Shown piece after piece: positions 7,066 to 14,871 of a stretch of DNA of 40,151 bases. Every line of letters starts with the position of its first letter. Position 1 is the first letter of the stretch. The notes under the pieces are model-generated. The model searched no databases, was not told where the DNA came from, and was given only the letters and a program-made list of their open reading frames with translations. Both the position numbers and the translations under genes were made by a program. Source of the stretch: RGIG995 sp045543655 (GTDB lineage Bacteria; Bacillota; Clostridia; Oscillospirales; UBA644); contig JAZPXN010000059.1 of the NCBI GenBank assembly GCA_045543655.1, positions 1-40,151 of the forward strand, in the 5' to 3' direction.

Positions 7066-7674
7066 CTATCTAAAAACTCTTACAATGGAATATCCAATAT
7101 AGAAAAACTCTTCTCTTGCTAAAAAGGGAATCTTTGTTTTGAAACTTCTATACATTGTTGTTGGAGTGGGTGATGAACAAGCATCAATGCCATAATCACC
7201 TGCCATTAACATTGCTCTTTTCATATGAAGCGGATCGCTGACAATAATTGCTGTATCAAAAGAATTCTCATCCATTATCGCTTTGGCATTTTCGAGGTTT
7301 TCTTCAGTAATTGTAGATTTTTCTTCGATAAAAATTGCTTGTTCCGGAACGGATTTGGAAAGTGCATATTGTTTTGCAATGTATGCATCGGAAGCATTGT
7401 TTCCTTCGCCAATACCACCGGTCAGTATCAAATAATCAACGTAATCATTCTCGTAAAGCCAAATTCCGTGATTAATCCTTTCACGGTATACTGGTGATAC
7501 CTCGCCGTTTGATGTGCCTGCGCCTAAAACAATAGCAACATCGGAATTTGCTTTTCCGTCTGTTTTGCCGTAGCTTACAATACTAATTGCGGTAAATATC
7601 AAATAAAATAGTATTAATAAAACAAGAAATAGACAAATAAAACGAAAAGTTTTTTTCTTACCTATCTTATGCAC
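7066..7674 (-). CDS. YdcF/SanA-like DUF218 membrane-anchored protein
   Basis: A 202-residue protein with an N-terminal membrane segment (about 9-33) and an extracytoplasmic DUF218 domain. Visible family motifs are AIVLGAG (about 47-53), YLILTGGIGEGN (about 83-94), the acidic ENLENAKAIM helix and IVSDPLHMKRA. DUF218 proteins (YdcF, SanA, ElyC) are linked to cell-envelope integrity, and some members bind S-adenosylmethionine; the exact activity is unknown. The start codon is GTG, chosen because GGCGGTGG lies seven bases upstream and the next residues fit a basic N-terminus. The gene is visibly AT-richer than its neighbours and sits beside hairpin array B. Confidence 0.85.
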   Translation of the reverse strand: MHKIGKKKTFRFICLFLVLLILFYLIFTAISIVSYGKTDGKANSDVAIVLGAGTSNGEVSPVYRERINHGIWLYENDYVDYLILTGGIGEGNNASDAYIAKQYALSKSVPEQAIFIEEKSTITEENLENAKAIMDENSFDTAIIVSDPLHMKRAMLMAGDYGIDACSSPTPTTMYRSFKTKIPFLAREEFFYIGYSIVRVFR

Positions 7675-7720
7675 AATACCACCGCCTTTGTTTAAATATA
7701 GTATAGATCATATAATAAAT

Positions 7721-7907
7721 CAATGCGAAGCATTGTATATCATCAATTCCGTAAGGAATTGCATATCATCAAAACGGAGTTTTGTATATCATCATTGCGA
7801 AAGAATTTTGATACACGCTACGCGTGATGATATACAGTCCTGACGGACTGATGAGATACAACGATAGCAACGCTATCGTTGATGATATGCCATTGCTTTC
7901 GCAATGG
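7721..7907. repeat. Hairpin array B with inverted TATATCAT linkers
   Basis: Seven clear hairpins plus one decayed one: CAATGC-gaa-GCATTG (7721-7735), CAATTCC-gtaa-GGAATTG (7744-7761), CAAAAC-gga-GTTTTG (7770-7784), a degenerate one (7793-7810), CACGC-tac-GCGTG (7814-7826), CAGTCC-tgac-GGACTG (7835-7850), a 10-bp stem at 7859-7881, and CCATTGC-tttc-GCAATGG (7890-7907). Linkers in the left half are TATATCAT or CATATCAT. From 7827 on they are the complement (ATGATATA, ATGAGATA, ATGATATG). Left and right linkers could therefore pair, leaving the hairpins as arms of one branched structure. Same design as array A with another linker. Confidence 0.75.
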
Positions 7908-7912
7908 ATAAA

Positions 7913-7942
7913 AAAATCCAAGTCAAAAGACTTGGATTTTTT
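7913..7942 (-). terminator. Terminator of the tRNA-Thr/tRNA-Tyr unit
   Basis: Stem AATCCAAGTC/GACTTGGATT with loop AAAA. The minus strand continues TTTTTTTATCC. It follows the CCA end of tRNA-Tyr directly. Confidence 0.85.
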
Positions 7943-8026
7943 GGTGGGCGAGGGTGGATTCGGACCACCGAAGCATGATGCAACAGATTTACAGTCTGCC
8001 CCCTTTGGCCACTCGGGAACTCGCCC
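7942..8026 (-). tRNA. tRNA-Tyr (GTA)
   Basis: An 85-nt class II tRNA with a long variable arm. The acceptor stem GGGCGAG/CTCGCCC, anticodon loop CTGTAAA with GTA, T-arm GGTCCGAATCC and encoded CCA (7942-7944) are all visible. Confidence 0.95.
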
Positions 8027-8054
8027 ATATTCGGTTCCGCGTCAAGAAAAACGG

Positions 8055-8130
8055 TGGAGCTGGTGGACGGATTTGAACCCCCGACCTGCTGATTACAAAT
8101 CAGCTGCTCTACCAGCTGAGCTACACCAGC
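8055..8130 (-). tRNA. tRNA-Thr (TGT)
   Basis: A 76-nt tRNA with acceptor stem GCTGGTG/CACCAGC, D-arm AGCTCAGCTGGTAGAGC, anticodon loop TTTGTAA with TGT, T-arm GGGTTCGAATCC and encoded CCA (8055-8057). It is first in a two-tRNA unit with tRNA-Tyr. Confidence 0.95.
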
Positions 8131-8148
8131 AATTTTTAACGCTTGATT

Positions 8149-8177
8149 ATTATATCACATCTTTCGGGAAAATGCAA
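8149..8177 (-). promoter_or_regulatory. Promoter of the tRNA-Thr/tRNA-Tyr unit
   Basis: On the minus strand: -35 TTGCAT (8172-8177), 17-bp spacer, -10 TATAAT (8149-8154), with a start near 8142, about 12 nt before mature tRNA-Thr. Confidence 0.7.
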
Positions 8178-8290
8178 GGGGGTATTTGTGAAAAAAGTTT
8201 TACATTTCACGTCTCCCCCGCCTTTTATCTGGAAGAAGAAAGGGCAGACAGAAAAATCGGACGGAAAAACGAATTTTTCCCCCAATTCAC

Positions 8291-8319
8291 TTTACAAACG
8301 GATCTTTCTGTGCTATACT
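8291..8319 (+). promoter_or_regulatory. Promoter of the lyxose isomerase operon
   Basis: -35 TTTACA (8291-8296), 17-bp spacer, -10 TATACT (8314-8319). The start near 8326 leaves a leader of about 23 nt that contains AAAGGAG. Confidence 0.7.
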
Positions 8320-8348
8320 GATAAAAAAACCGTAAAGGAGCAGTCTTC

Positions 8349-9035
8349 ATGAAGCGTTCGGAGATCAACAAAGCCTTAAAAGAGCTGGAGGAGGCGTGTC
8401 GGCGGGAGCATTGCTACCTGCCCCCCTTCTGCCATTTCACACCGGAGCAATGGCAGACCCTGGGCCACGAATACGACGAGGTGCGGGATTGTATGCTGGG
8501 ATGGGACATTACCGATTTCGGCGGCGGCGATTTCGACAAGCTCGGCTTTTCCCTCATCACCATCCGCAACGGAAACCGGGCCATGGCGGAAAAATACCCC
8601 AAGGTATACGCGGAAAAAATCCTGTATCTGAAGGAAGGACAGCGGGCGGCCAATCATTTTCATTGGTATAAAACCGAAGACATCATCAACCGGGGCGGCG
8701 GCAATTGCCTGATCCGGGTCTACAACAGCCTTCCGGACGAGGAGATCGACTACGAATCCGACGTAACGGTTCACACCGACGGACGCACCTATACCGTCCC
8801 CGCCGGCACGCAGATCCGGCTGACGCCCGGAGAAAGCATCCATATTCAACAGTATATGTACCACGATTTTGCAGTGGAAGAAGGAACCGGCCCGGTTTTG
8901 TTGGGGGAAGTAAGCCAGTGCAACGACGATAATTGCGACAACCGCTTCAACCCGCCTGCAGGCCGCTTCCCGGAGATCGAAGAAGACGAAGCGCCGTACC
9001 GTCTGCTCTGCAACGAGTATCCTGCGGCAAAATAA
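8349..9035 (+). CDS. D-lyxose ketol-isomerase
   Basis: A 228-residue cupin-fold sugar isomerase of the D-lyxose isomerase family (EC 5.3.1.15), which interconverts D-lyxose and D-xylulose, and often D-mannose and D-fructose, with a divalent metal. Visible features are the metal-binding histidines in AANHFHWYKTEDIINRGGG (about 101-119), the later histidine in IHIQQYMYHDF, and the GEVSQCNDDNCDNRF motif near the C-terminus, which is characteristic of this family. Length matches characterised members. It is the first gene of a three-gene sugar operon and marks the start of a stretch clearly richer in G+C than the left 8 kb. Confidence 0.92.
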   Translation: MKRSEINKALKELEEACRREHCYLPPFCHFTPEQWQTLGHEYDEVRDCMLGWDITDFGGGDFDKLGFSLITIRNGNRAMAEKYPKVYAEKILYLKEGQRAANHFHWYKTEDIINRGGGNCLIRVYNSLPDEEIDYESDVTVHTDGRTYTVPAGTQIRLTPGESIHIQQYMYHDFAVEEGTGPVLLGEVSQCNDDNCDNRFNPPAGRFPEIEEDEAPYRLLCNEYPAAK

Positions 9036-9054
9036 AAACTTCGGGGAGGGCGTT

Positions 9055-10254
9055 ATGTCCAAAGTTCAGGAGGCGTGGGACGCCGTTTTCCGACGGCATT
9101 TCTGCCCCAAGACCAATCTTTTATACGAATTCTGCATCGACGGAGATTCCGATGCGTGGCATCATCTTCCGAAGCCGGAGCAGATCCGGAAGAATATTCC
9201 CAATCCCTGCGGCTGGGGCACGGGAATGGAAGACTCGGTCATGAACGGCCATATGGCGCTGGACGCCCTAATGTGGGCCCGCGAGGGATCGGAGAAATGC
9301 GACCCGAAGCCCCTGACCGACCGGCTGTGGGAAGGGCTTTTTCATTGCCGGATGCCCGACGGATTCGTAGCGCGGAGTCTTTCGCCGGAGGACGGAGAAA
9401 GCCACTATATCGAATCCTCCCGGGATCAGTACACCCACTGGGTCGCCGCCGGAGTGAGGTATTACCGCTCCGCACTCTGTACCGACGAGCAAAACCGACG
9501 CATCCGGGAGGGGATCGTTGCCATTGCGGAGCGGTGCGAACGGCAGGTCACGGCCGAAAACGGCTTCGAGCTTCTGCGGGAGGACGGATCGGCGGGAAAG
9601 GTCTGCCGGATGTGGGGAGAGCTTGGCATTCACGAATGGTGCCGCCTTCCCATGATCTATCTTGCGGCCTGGCACGTAACCGGAGACGAGAAGTGGCAGC
9701 GGAAATATCTGCCGCTACGGGAAGAGATGGCCCGATATTTCACCGACGATCTGCCACCCTACCGGACCTATTGCTATCTGCAGATGCAATACGCCTTGTT
9801 TACCATATACCGCCTGGACGGCGACGAGGCTTTCCGGGAGCGTCTGGAACGGCAGATGACAGTTCTGGCAAAGCGGGGAGAGGAACAGGCAATCCGGGCC
9901 TCCCTGTATTGCCGCGACACCGCCCACCGGGAGGGGCTTTATTACGATTATCGCCCCTGGAATGAGCGAGAGCCTCTGAAACAAGGCGTTTTCAACGGAT
10001 ACAATTACGATAATCCCGCCCAGAGCGAGCGACCCGAAAACGCCCTCTTCTATCCCGCCCGCACCGTAAGCGAGGGGGCAATTATTGCAGCACTCTGCCC
10101 CCGTCGCAGGGTCCGCGACGAAGCCGTGGAAGCGGTGAACGGTCTGCTGAACGTTCTGGACCTTCGCCGGAACCGCACCGTTTACCACCCCCTTTATCTT
10201 GCCTGCGCCTCCCTTCTGTGCGCGCAAAACCGAAAGGAACACGAGAAAGAATGA
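9055..10254 (+). CDS. Putative six-hairpin (alpha/alpha-barrel) glycosidase-like protein
   Basis: A 399-residue cytoplasmic protein with no signal peptide. Repeated helical pairs rich in aromatic and acidic residues (for example NPCGWGTGMEDS near 55, HYIESSRDQYTHW near 120, MWGELGIHEWCRLP near 190, YDYRPWNE near 300) suggest an (alpha/alpha)6 barrel, as in unsaturated glucuronyl and rhamnogalacturonyl hydrolases. I cannot place it in a named family. Between a lyxose isomerase and an SGNH hydrolase, a role in intracellular breakdown of an imported oligosaccharide is plausible inference. GGGGAGGG precedes the start, and its stop overlaps the next start by ATGA. Confidence 0.7.
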   Translation: MSKVQEAWDAVFRRHFCPKTNLLYEFCIDGDSDAWHHLPKPEQIRKNIPNPCGWGTGMEDSVMNGHMALDALMWAREGSEKCDPKPLTDRLWEGLFHCRMPDGFVARSLSPEDGESHYIESSRDQYTHWVAAGVRYYRSALCTDEQNRRIREGIVAIAERCERQVTAENGFELLREDGSAGKVCRMWGELGIHEWCRLPMIYLAAWHVTGDEKWQRKYLPLREEMARYFTDDLPPYRTYCYLQMQYALFTIYRLDGDEAFRERLERQMTVLAKRGEEQAIRASLYCRDTAHREGLYYDYRPWNEREPLKQGVFNGYNYDNPAQSERPENALFYPARTVSEGAIIAALCPRRRVRDEAVEAVNGLLNVLDLRRNRTVYHPLYLACASLLCAQNRKEHEKE

Positions 10255-11369
10255 AGCGCTATTTTGAAACCTACGTCTCCAATTCCGTGGCGGGGAGCGC
10301 CAATCAGCTGTTCTATTCCGCAGACCGCCCCCAGACCGGACGGATCTTTTATAAAATCGCCTGCGGAGGGGAATACTCCTATTCTCTGCTCTTCTCCAAC
10401 GTGATCGACAGCACCTTTTCCGACGGCTCGGTCAGCCGGAGGAACCGGACCTGCAAGGCCTGGACGATCCATGGCGCAAAAATCGGAAAATTAAACCGAA
10501 ACGGTATAAAAAAAGGCTTTGAAGCACCGGAAGCATCCGACGAACTCAACGGAAACGTGACCGATCTTCTTCCCCTGACATTTGAAGGAAAAACCGAAAA
10601 AACCGTGGAGCCATGGGAATTTTTCGCCTCGGATCCGATCAAAATCCACTTTGACGCCGGGGATTATCTCTGCCTTGAAACGACCGTTTCCGGGCCGGAG
10701 ATCCCCTATCACGAGGAAACTCTTCTTCCCGCCTTCGTTCAAACCGAAACGGGTTGGAAATACGAACGGAAAACGCCCTGTGCCGGTATGATCGGATGCG
10801 ACCGGAGGGTGGCTCGCAGAATCGGTTATCTGGGCGACTCCATCACCCAGGGATGCGGAACGGGACGCAACGCCTACGAGCATTGGAACGCCCCTCTGTC
10901 GGAGCGATGGGGCACGGAAAACGCCTATTGGAATCTGGGCATCGGCTACGGCCGGGCCGACGATATGGCGACCGACGGGGCGTGGCTTTATAAGGCGAAG
11001 CAGAACGATACCGTTATCTTATGCGCCGGAGTCAACGACCTCCTGCGGGGCTTTTCCGCCGACGAGATTATCGCAAATCTTTCCAGGATCATAGCCCTTT
11101 TACAGGAGGCGGGCGTGCGGGTGATCCTGCAAACCGTACCTCCCTTCGATTATAACGAAGAAAACACGGCGAAATGGCGGGAGGTCAACCGCCGCATCCG
11201 GGAGGAGATCGCCCACTCCGTCGCCCTGCTTTTCGACACGGTGCCGATCCTCGGCCGGGAAAACGAGCCGCAAAGATCCCGCTACGGAGGCCATCCCAAC
11301 GCGGAAGGCTGTCGCATCTGGGCGGAAAACCTGTACGCCTTCCTGAAGGAGCACGGCGAAATCGGATAA
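10251..11369 (+). CDS. Two-domain SGNH/GDSL hydrolase (carbohydrate esterase-like)
   Basis: A 372-residue protein. The first 180 residues look like a beta-sandwich accessory domain; the rest is an SGNH hydrolase with the nucleophile motif GDSITQGCG (Ser197), oxyanion residues in NLGIGYG (Gly near 230) and GVND (Asn262), and the catalytic His in GGHPNAEG (His348). The Asp that normally sits three residues before that His is a Tyr here, so the active site may be a Ser-His dyad. Such enzymes remove acetyl or other acyl groups from sugars. The ATG at 10251 is preferred over an upstream in-frame codon because it overlaps the previous stop (ATGA). Confidence 0.85.
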   Translation: MKRYFETYVSNSVAGSANQLFYSADRPQTGRIFYKIACGGEYSYSLLFSNVIDSTFSDGSVSRRNRTCKAWTIHGAKIGKLNRNGIKKGFEAPEASDELNGNVTDLLPLTFEGKTEKTVEPWEFFASDPIKIHFDAGDYLCLETTVSGPEIPYHEETLLPAFVQTETGWKYERKTPCAGMIGCDRRVARRIGYLGDSITQGCGTGRNAYEHWNAPLSERWGTENAYWNLGIGYGRADDMATDGAWLYKAKQNDTVILCAGVNDLLRGFSADEIIANLSRIIALLQEAGVRVILQTVPPFDYNEENTAKWREVNRRIREEIAHSVALLFDTVPILGRENEPQRSRYGGHPNAEGCRIWAENLYAFLKEHGEIG

Positions 11370-11373
11370 AATG

Positions 11374-11403
11374 AAACTCCCTGATAAATCAGGGAGTTTT
11401 TTC
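11374..11403 (+). terminator. Terminator of the lyxose isomerase operon
   Basis: A 12-bp stem (AAACTCCCTGAT/ATCAGGGAGTTT, loop AA) followed by TTTTTC, directly after the SGNH hydrolase stop. Confidence 0.9.
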
Positions 11404-11404
11404 A

Positions 11405-11433
11405 TTGACAAAGAGGCGGAAGTATGGTATAAT
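11405..11433 (+). promoter_or_regulatory. Consensus promoter of the MFS operon
   Basis: Perfect -35 TTGACA (11405-11410), 17-bp spacer, perfect -10 TATAAT (11428-11433), with a start near 11440. A promoter this strong on a sugar-uptake operon suggests a repressor. Confidence 0.85.
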
Positions 11434-11447
11434 AGAATGGTAAAAAA

Positions 11448-11466
11448 CGGATAATAGCATTATCCG
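11448..11466 (+). promoter_or_regulatory. Operator-like palindrome in the MFS operon leader
   Basis: A perfect inverted repeat CGGATAAT-AGC-ATTATCCG lies about 8-26 bases after the predicted start and before the ribosome binding site. As DNA it has the size and position of a repressor site. As RNA it would form a hairpin followed by CAATTTTTC, so attenuation is an alternative. Confidence 0.5.
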
Positions 11467-11495
11467 CAATTTTTCAAAAAAAGAGAGGACATTCT

Positions 11496-13067
11496 ATGAA
11501 GCTGAACTACAAACGCACGATCCTCGTAGGCTTTGCGTTCTTCCTGATCTGCGCCTTGTGGCAGATCTACGACGTAACCATCGCCATGACCCTGACCAGC
11601 AAATTCGGCATGAGCCAGACCGCATCGGGCATTATTATGGCCCTCGACAATATCCTGGCGCTGTTCATGCTCCCCCTCTTCGGCGGCATTTCCGACCGGC
11701 ATAAGGGGAAAAGCGGACGGCGCACCCCCTTCGTCCGCACGGGCACGATCCTTGCCATCGTATTTCTGATGCTTCTTTCCGTGGCGGACAACGCCCAGCT
11801 GAAGAACATTCAGCGCTATACCAAGATCAACGATCCCGCCACCATGGAGATCATCTACGACGAGCAGAAGGACACCGTTCTGCAGACGCCGGAAGGGATT
11901 GATTACAAGCTGTCGGAGATCTTCAGCCGGGAGGAATTCTCCAAGCTGACCACCGATTCAAAAACCACGGAGGTCAATAAGTTCGGCCGGGAAGTGGAAG
12001 TAAATCTTTATACCCGTTACGTCGTTCCCGCCCGGCAGGCCTGCGCCGCATCGGTGACGGCTTCCTCCCCGGGGATCGTAGTGGTATTTATCACCATTCT
12101 CCTGTTCCTGCTTCTGTCCATGGCAACCTTCCGCACCCCCGCCGTAGCCCTGATGCCCGACGTGACGCTGAAGCCCTTGCGCTCCAAGGCGAACGCGGTC
12201 ATTAACCTGATGGGCAACGCCGGCGGTATCATCGTGCTCGGCATCGGCTCGGTGCTGGCCATCTCCAAGGTTAAGAACGCTTATATGAGCTATACCGGCG
12301 TTTACGCTATCGTAGGCGGGCTCATGCTGCTTGCTCTGATCATTTTCCTGCTGACCGTCAAGGAGCCCAAATGGGTGGCGGAAATGCAGGCGAAGAGCGT
12401 GGAGCTGGGGCTGGAAGACACCGCTCCGACCGAAGAAGGCGAAAAGAAAAAGCTGAGCCGGGATAAGCTCTTCAGCCTCATCTTTATTCTCGCTTCCATC
12501 GTCCTCTGGTTCTTCGGATACAACGCCGTTACCTCCAAATATACGGTATACGCCCAGAACGTTCTGGACAAGGACGCCACCACGACCCTACTGCTGGCCA
12601 ACGTGGCGGCCATCATTGCCTATCTCCCCGTGGGCTTCGTAGCCTCGAAGATCGGGCGGAAAAAGACCATTCTTGCCGGGATTGCCATGCTCTTTACGGC
12701 GTTCCTTGCCGGCTGCTTCATGACCGCGTCCACCCCCTCCTGGATCATGTCCTGCATGTTCTGCCTTGCGGGCGTAGCCTGGGCTACCATTAACGTCAAC
12801 TCCTTCCCCATGGTAGTGGAAATGTGCACCGGCGCCGACGTGGGCAAATACACCGGCTTCTATTACACCGCCTCCATGGCGGCTCAATCGCTGACCCCCA
12901 CGGTCTCCGGTCTGTTCATGGATAACGTAGCCATGACCAGCCTCTTCCCCTACGCGGCCATCTTCGTGGGGCTTTCCTTCGTGACCATGCTCTTCGTCAA
13001 GCACGGGGATTCCAAGCCGGCGGCAAAGAAAAACGTCATGGAACAGTTTGAGGAGGATCCGGAATGA
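11496..13067 (+). CDS. MFS sugar:cation symporter (GPH type)
   Basis: A 523-residue permease with about twelve membrane segments. The loop after the second segment carries GISDRHKGKSGRRTPF (about 64-79), the signature of the glycoside-pentoside-hexuronide symporter group, which imports sugars or glycosides with Na+ or H+. It has an unusual hydrophilic insert of roughly 95 residues (about 97-192) between segments 3 and 4, predicted outside. The substrate is not known; the flanking sugar genes suggest an oligosaccharide or pentose. The start has AGAGAGGA upstream, and the stop overlaps the GDPD start by ATGA. Confidence 0.88.
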   Translation: MKLNYKRTILVGFAFFLICALWQIYDVTIAMTLTSKFGMSQTASGIIMALDNILALFMLPLFGGISDRHKGKSGRRTPFVRTGTILAIVFLMLLSVADNAQLKNIQRYTKINDPATMEIIYDEQKDTVLQTPEGIDYKLSEIFSREEFSKLTTDSKTTEVNKFGREVEVNLYTRYVVPARQACAASVTASSPGIVVVFITILLFLLLSMATFRTPAVALMPDVTLKPLRSKANAVINLMGNAGGIIVLGIGSVLAISKVKNAYMSYTGVYAIVGGLMLLALIIFLLTVKEPKWVAEMQAKSVELGLEDTAPTEEGEKKKLSRDKLFSLIFILASIVLWFFGYNAVTSKYTVYAQNVLDKDATTTLLLANVAAIIAYLPVGFVASKIGRKKTILAGIAMLFTAFLAGCFMTASTPSWIMSCMFCLAGVAWATINVNSFPMVVEMCTGADVGKYTGFYYTASMAAQSLTPTVSGLFMDNVAMTSLFPYAAIFVGLSFVTMLFVKHGDSKPAAKKNVMEQFEEDPE

Positions 13068-13891
13068 TCTTTCTCTATCTTACCTTAGGACTTCTCGGCG
13101 CGCTTCTGCTGATTTTTCTGATTTTCCTGTTTCTCATTAAGCCCCGCTCCCCCAAGCGCCGCCCCGACACGGCGGCCTTCGTGGGGGTTCAATACGCCCA
13201 CCGGGGGCTTCACAATAAAAATATCCCGGAAAATTCTCTGCGGGCCTTCGAGGGGGCCGTGGAGAAGGGGCTTGGCATCGAGCTGGATATCCAGCTTTCC
13301 AAGGACGGAACGGTGATGGTATTTCACGATTTCACCTTGAACCGGGTGGCAGGCGTGGACGGCAAGGTCATCGACTATACCGCCGAAGAGTTGGGAAAAA
13401 TGCCCCTGAACGGTCAGCCCGACGGAATCCCCACCCTGGAGCAGGTGCTGCAGGCGGTGGACGGGAAGGTGCCCTTGATCATCGAGATCAAGATCCCCGG
13501 CTTCGATTGCTCGGTCTGCCCCAAGGCCTTTGAGCTGCTGGACGGGTACGCCGGCCCCTATTGCGTGGAATCCTTCCACCCCTTCGCCTTGAAATGGATG
13601 AAGGAAAACCGGCCGGAGATCCTGCGGGGACAGCTATCCTCCAACTTTTTCGGTCACAAGGAATCGGGGAACAATCTGGAATTCTTCGCGGTGAAAAATC
13701 TGCTTCTGAACGTGATTGCAAAGCCGGATTTCATCGCCTACGACATCCGCTATCCCAACACCTGGGCCTTCCGCCTCTGCCGGGATTTCTGGAAAGCGTT
13801 GCCCATCGGCTGGACGGTACGAACGGAAGAAGAGCTGACCGAAGCGAAGAAGCATTTCGACGCATGGATCTGCGAAAATATTTACGATTAA
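13064..13891 (+). CDS. Membrane-anchored glycerophosphodiester phosphodiesterase
   Basis: A 275-residue protein with one N-terminal membrane segment (about 2-25) followed by a GDPD TIM barrel. Conserved residues are seen in YAHRGLHN (about 47-54), PENSLRAF, ELDIQLSKDG and VFHDFTL. These enzymes release sn-glycerol 3-phosphate and an alcohol from deacylated phospholipids, or degrade teichoic acids when exported. The orientation of the short anchor was not resolved. It is translationally coupled to the MFS gene by ATGA, an odd partner for a sugar symporter unless the transported substrate is a glycerophospho-sugar. Confidence 0.9.
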   Translation: MIFLYLTLGLLGALLLIFLIFLFLIKPRSPKRRPDTAAFVGVQYAHRGLHNKNIPENSLRAFEGAVEKGLGIELDIQLSKDGTVMVFHDFTLNRVAGVDGKVIDYTAEELGKMPLNGQPDGIPTLEQVLQAVDGKVPLIIEIKIPGFDCSVCPKAFELLDGYAGPYCVESFHPFALKWMKENRPEILRGQLSSNFFGHKESGNNLEFFAVKNLLLNVIAKPDFIAYDIRYPNTWAFRLCRDFWKALPIGWTVRTEEELTEAKKHFDAWICENIYD

Positions 13892-13914
13892 CGAGATAAA
13901 GAAGGGATTATATC

Positions 13915-14859
13915 ATGATCAACGTAAGAGAGATGGAATCCTATAAGGATTTCGGCAAGGTCGTCGTTATGGATAACGGTACGATCGAAGCCTACGTCAC
14001 CGTGGACGTGGGGCCCCGCATCATCCGCTACGGCTTTATCGGCGGACAGAACCTGATGCAGGACGACCGAAAACTGCTGGGAAATCTTACCGACGAAAAA
14101 TACGAAGAATATTACGGTGAGGGCAAGGCCTGGGAAAATCTGGGCGGTCACCGCATTTGGCTCTCCCCCGAATCCTACCCGGAGACCTATTATCCCGACC
14201 TGGATCCGGTGGATTACCGCATCGAGCCGGACGGCAACACCGTTTCGTTCTATCCCCCCTTTGAAACGGAGAATTCCGTCTTCAAGGAACTGATCGTCAC
14301 CCTGCCCGAGGACCGGGACAACGCCATGCTCGTCACCATGCGCGCCACCAATATCGGCACGAAGCCCCTGCGCTTTTCCATTTGGGGGCTGACCGTTTCC
14401 GCCCAGGGAGGCATCGAAATTATCCCCATGAATACCGACGATACGGGATTGCTCTCCAACCGAACCATCGTGGCCTGGCCCTATACCGATATGGGAGACG
14501 ACCGGGTGCGTTGGACCAACAAATACGTGACGCTGAAGCAGGATCCTGCGGCCGTCAAGCCCTTCAAGCTGGGATTTGACTTAAAGGGCGGCGAGGTACA
14601 TTATCTGCTGAACGGAGAGGTTTTCACCAAATTCCATATGACCCACCATCCCGACGGCGTTTATCCCGACAACGGATGCTCCTTCGAGACCTACACCAAC
14701 CCCAATTTCATCGAAATCGAAAGTCTGTCTCCCCTGTGCGACGTAGCCCCCGGCAGCCGGAGTGAATCCACGGAGCTGTGGATTCTGCGCAAGGCCCCGG
14801 AGGGGACGCCCGACCTTACCACCGACGAAGGCATCGACGCCTTCCTGGAGCAGCTGTAA
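13915..14859 (+). CDS. Galactose-mutarotase-like (DUF4380-type) protein
   Basis: A 314-residue protein of the aldose-epimerase/galactose-mutarotase-like beta-sandwich superfamily, closest in motif to DUF4380: VDVGPRIIRYGF near the N-terminus, LGGHRIWLSPE (about 77-87), YYPDLDPVDY, a central IWGLTVSAQGG and a C-terminal GCSFETYTN segment. Members are thought to bind or epimerise sugars, but activity is unproven for most. No signal peptide. It lies 23 bases after the GDPD gene and just before a sugar isomerase, in the same operon. Confidence 0.75.
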   Translation: MINVREMESYKDFGKVVVMDNGTIEAYVTVDVGPRIIRYGFIGGQNLMQDDRKLLGNLTDEKYEEYYGEGKAWENLGGHRIWLSPESYPETYYPDLDPVDYRIEPDGNTVSFYPPFETENSVFKELIVTLPEDRDNAMLVTMRATNIGTKPLRFSIWGLTVSAQGGIEIIPMNTDDTGLLSNRTIVAWPYTDMGDDRVRWTNKYVTLKQDPAAVKPFKLGFDLKGGEVHYLLNGEVFTKFHMTHHPDGVYPDNGCSFETYTNPNFIEIESLSPLCDVAPGSRSESTELWILRKAPEGTPDLTTDEGIDAFLEQL

Positions 14860-14871
14860 GGAGTGAGAACG

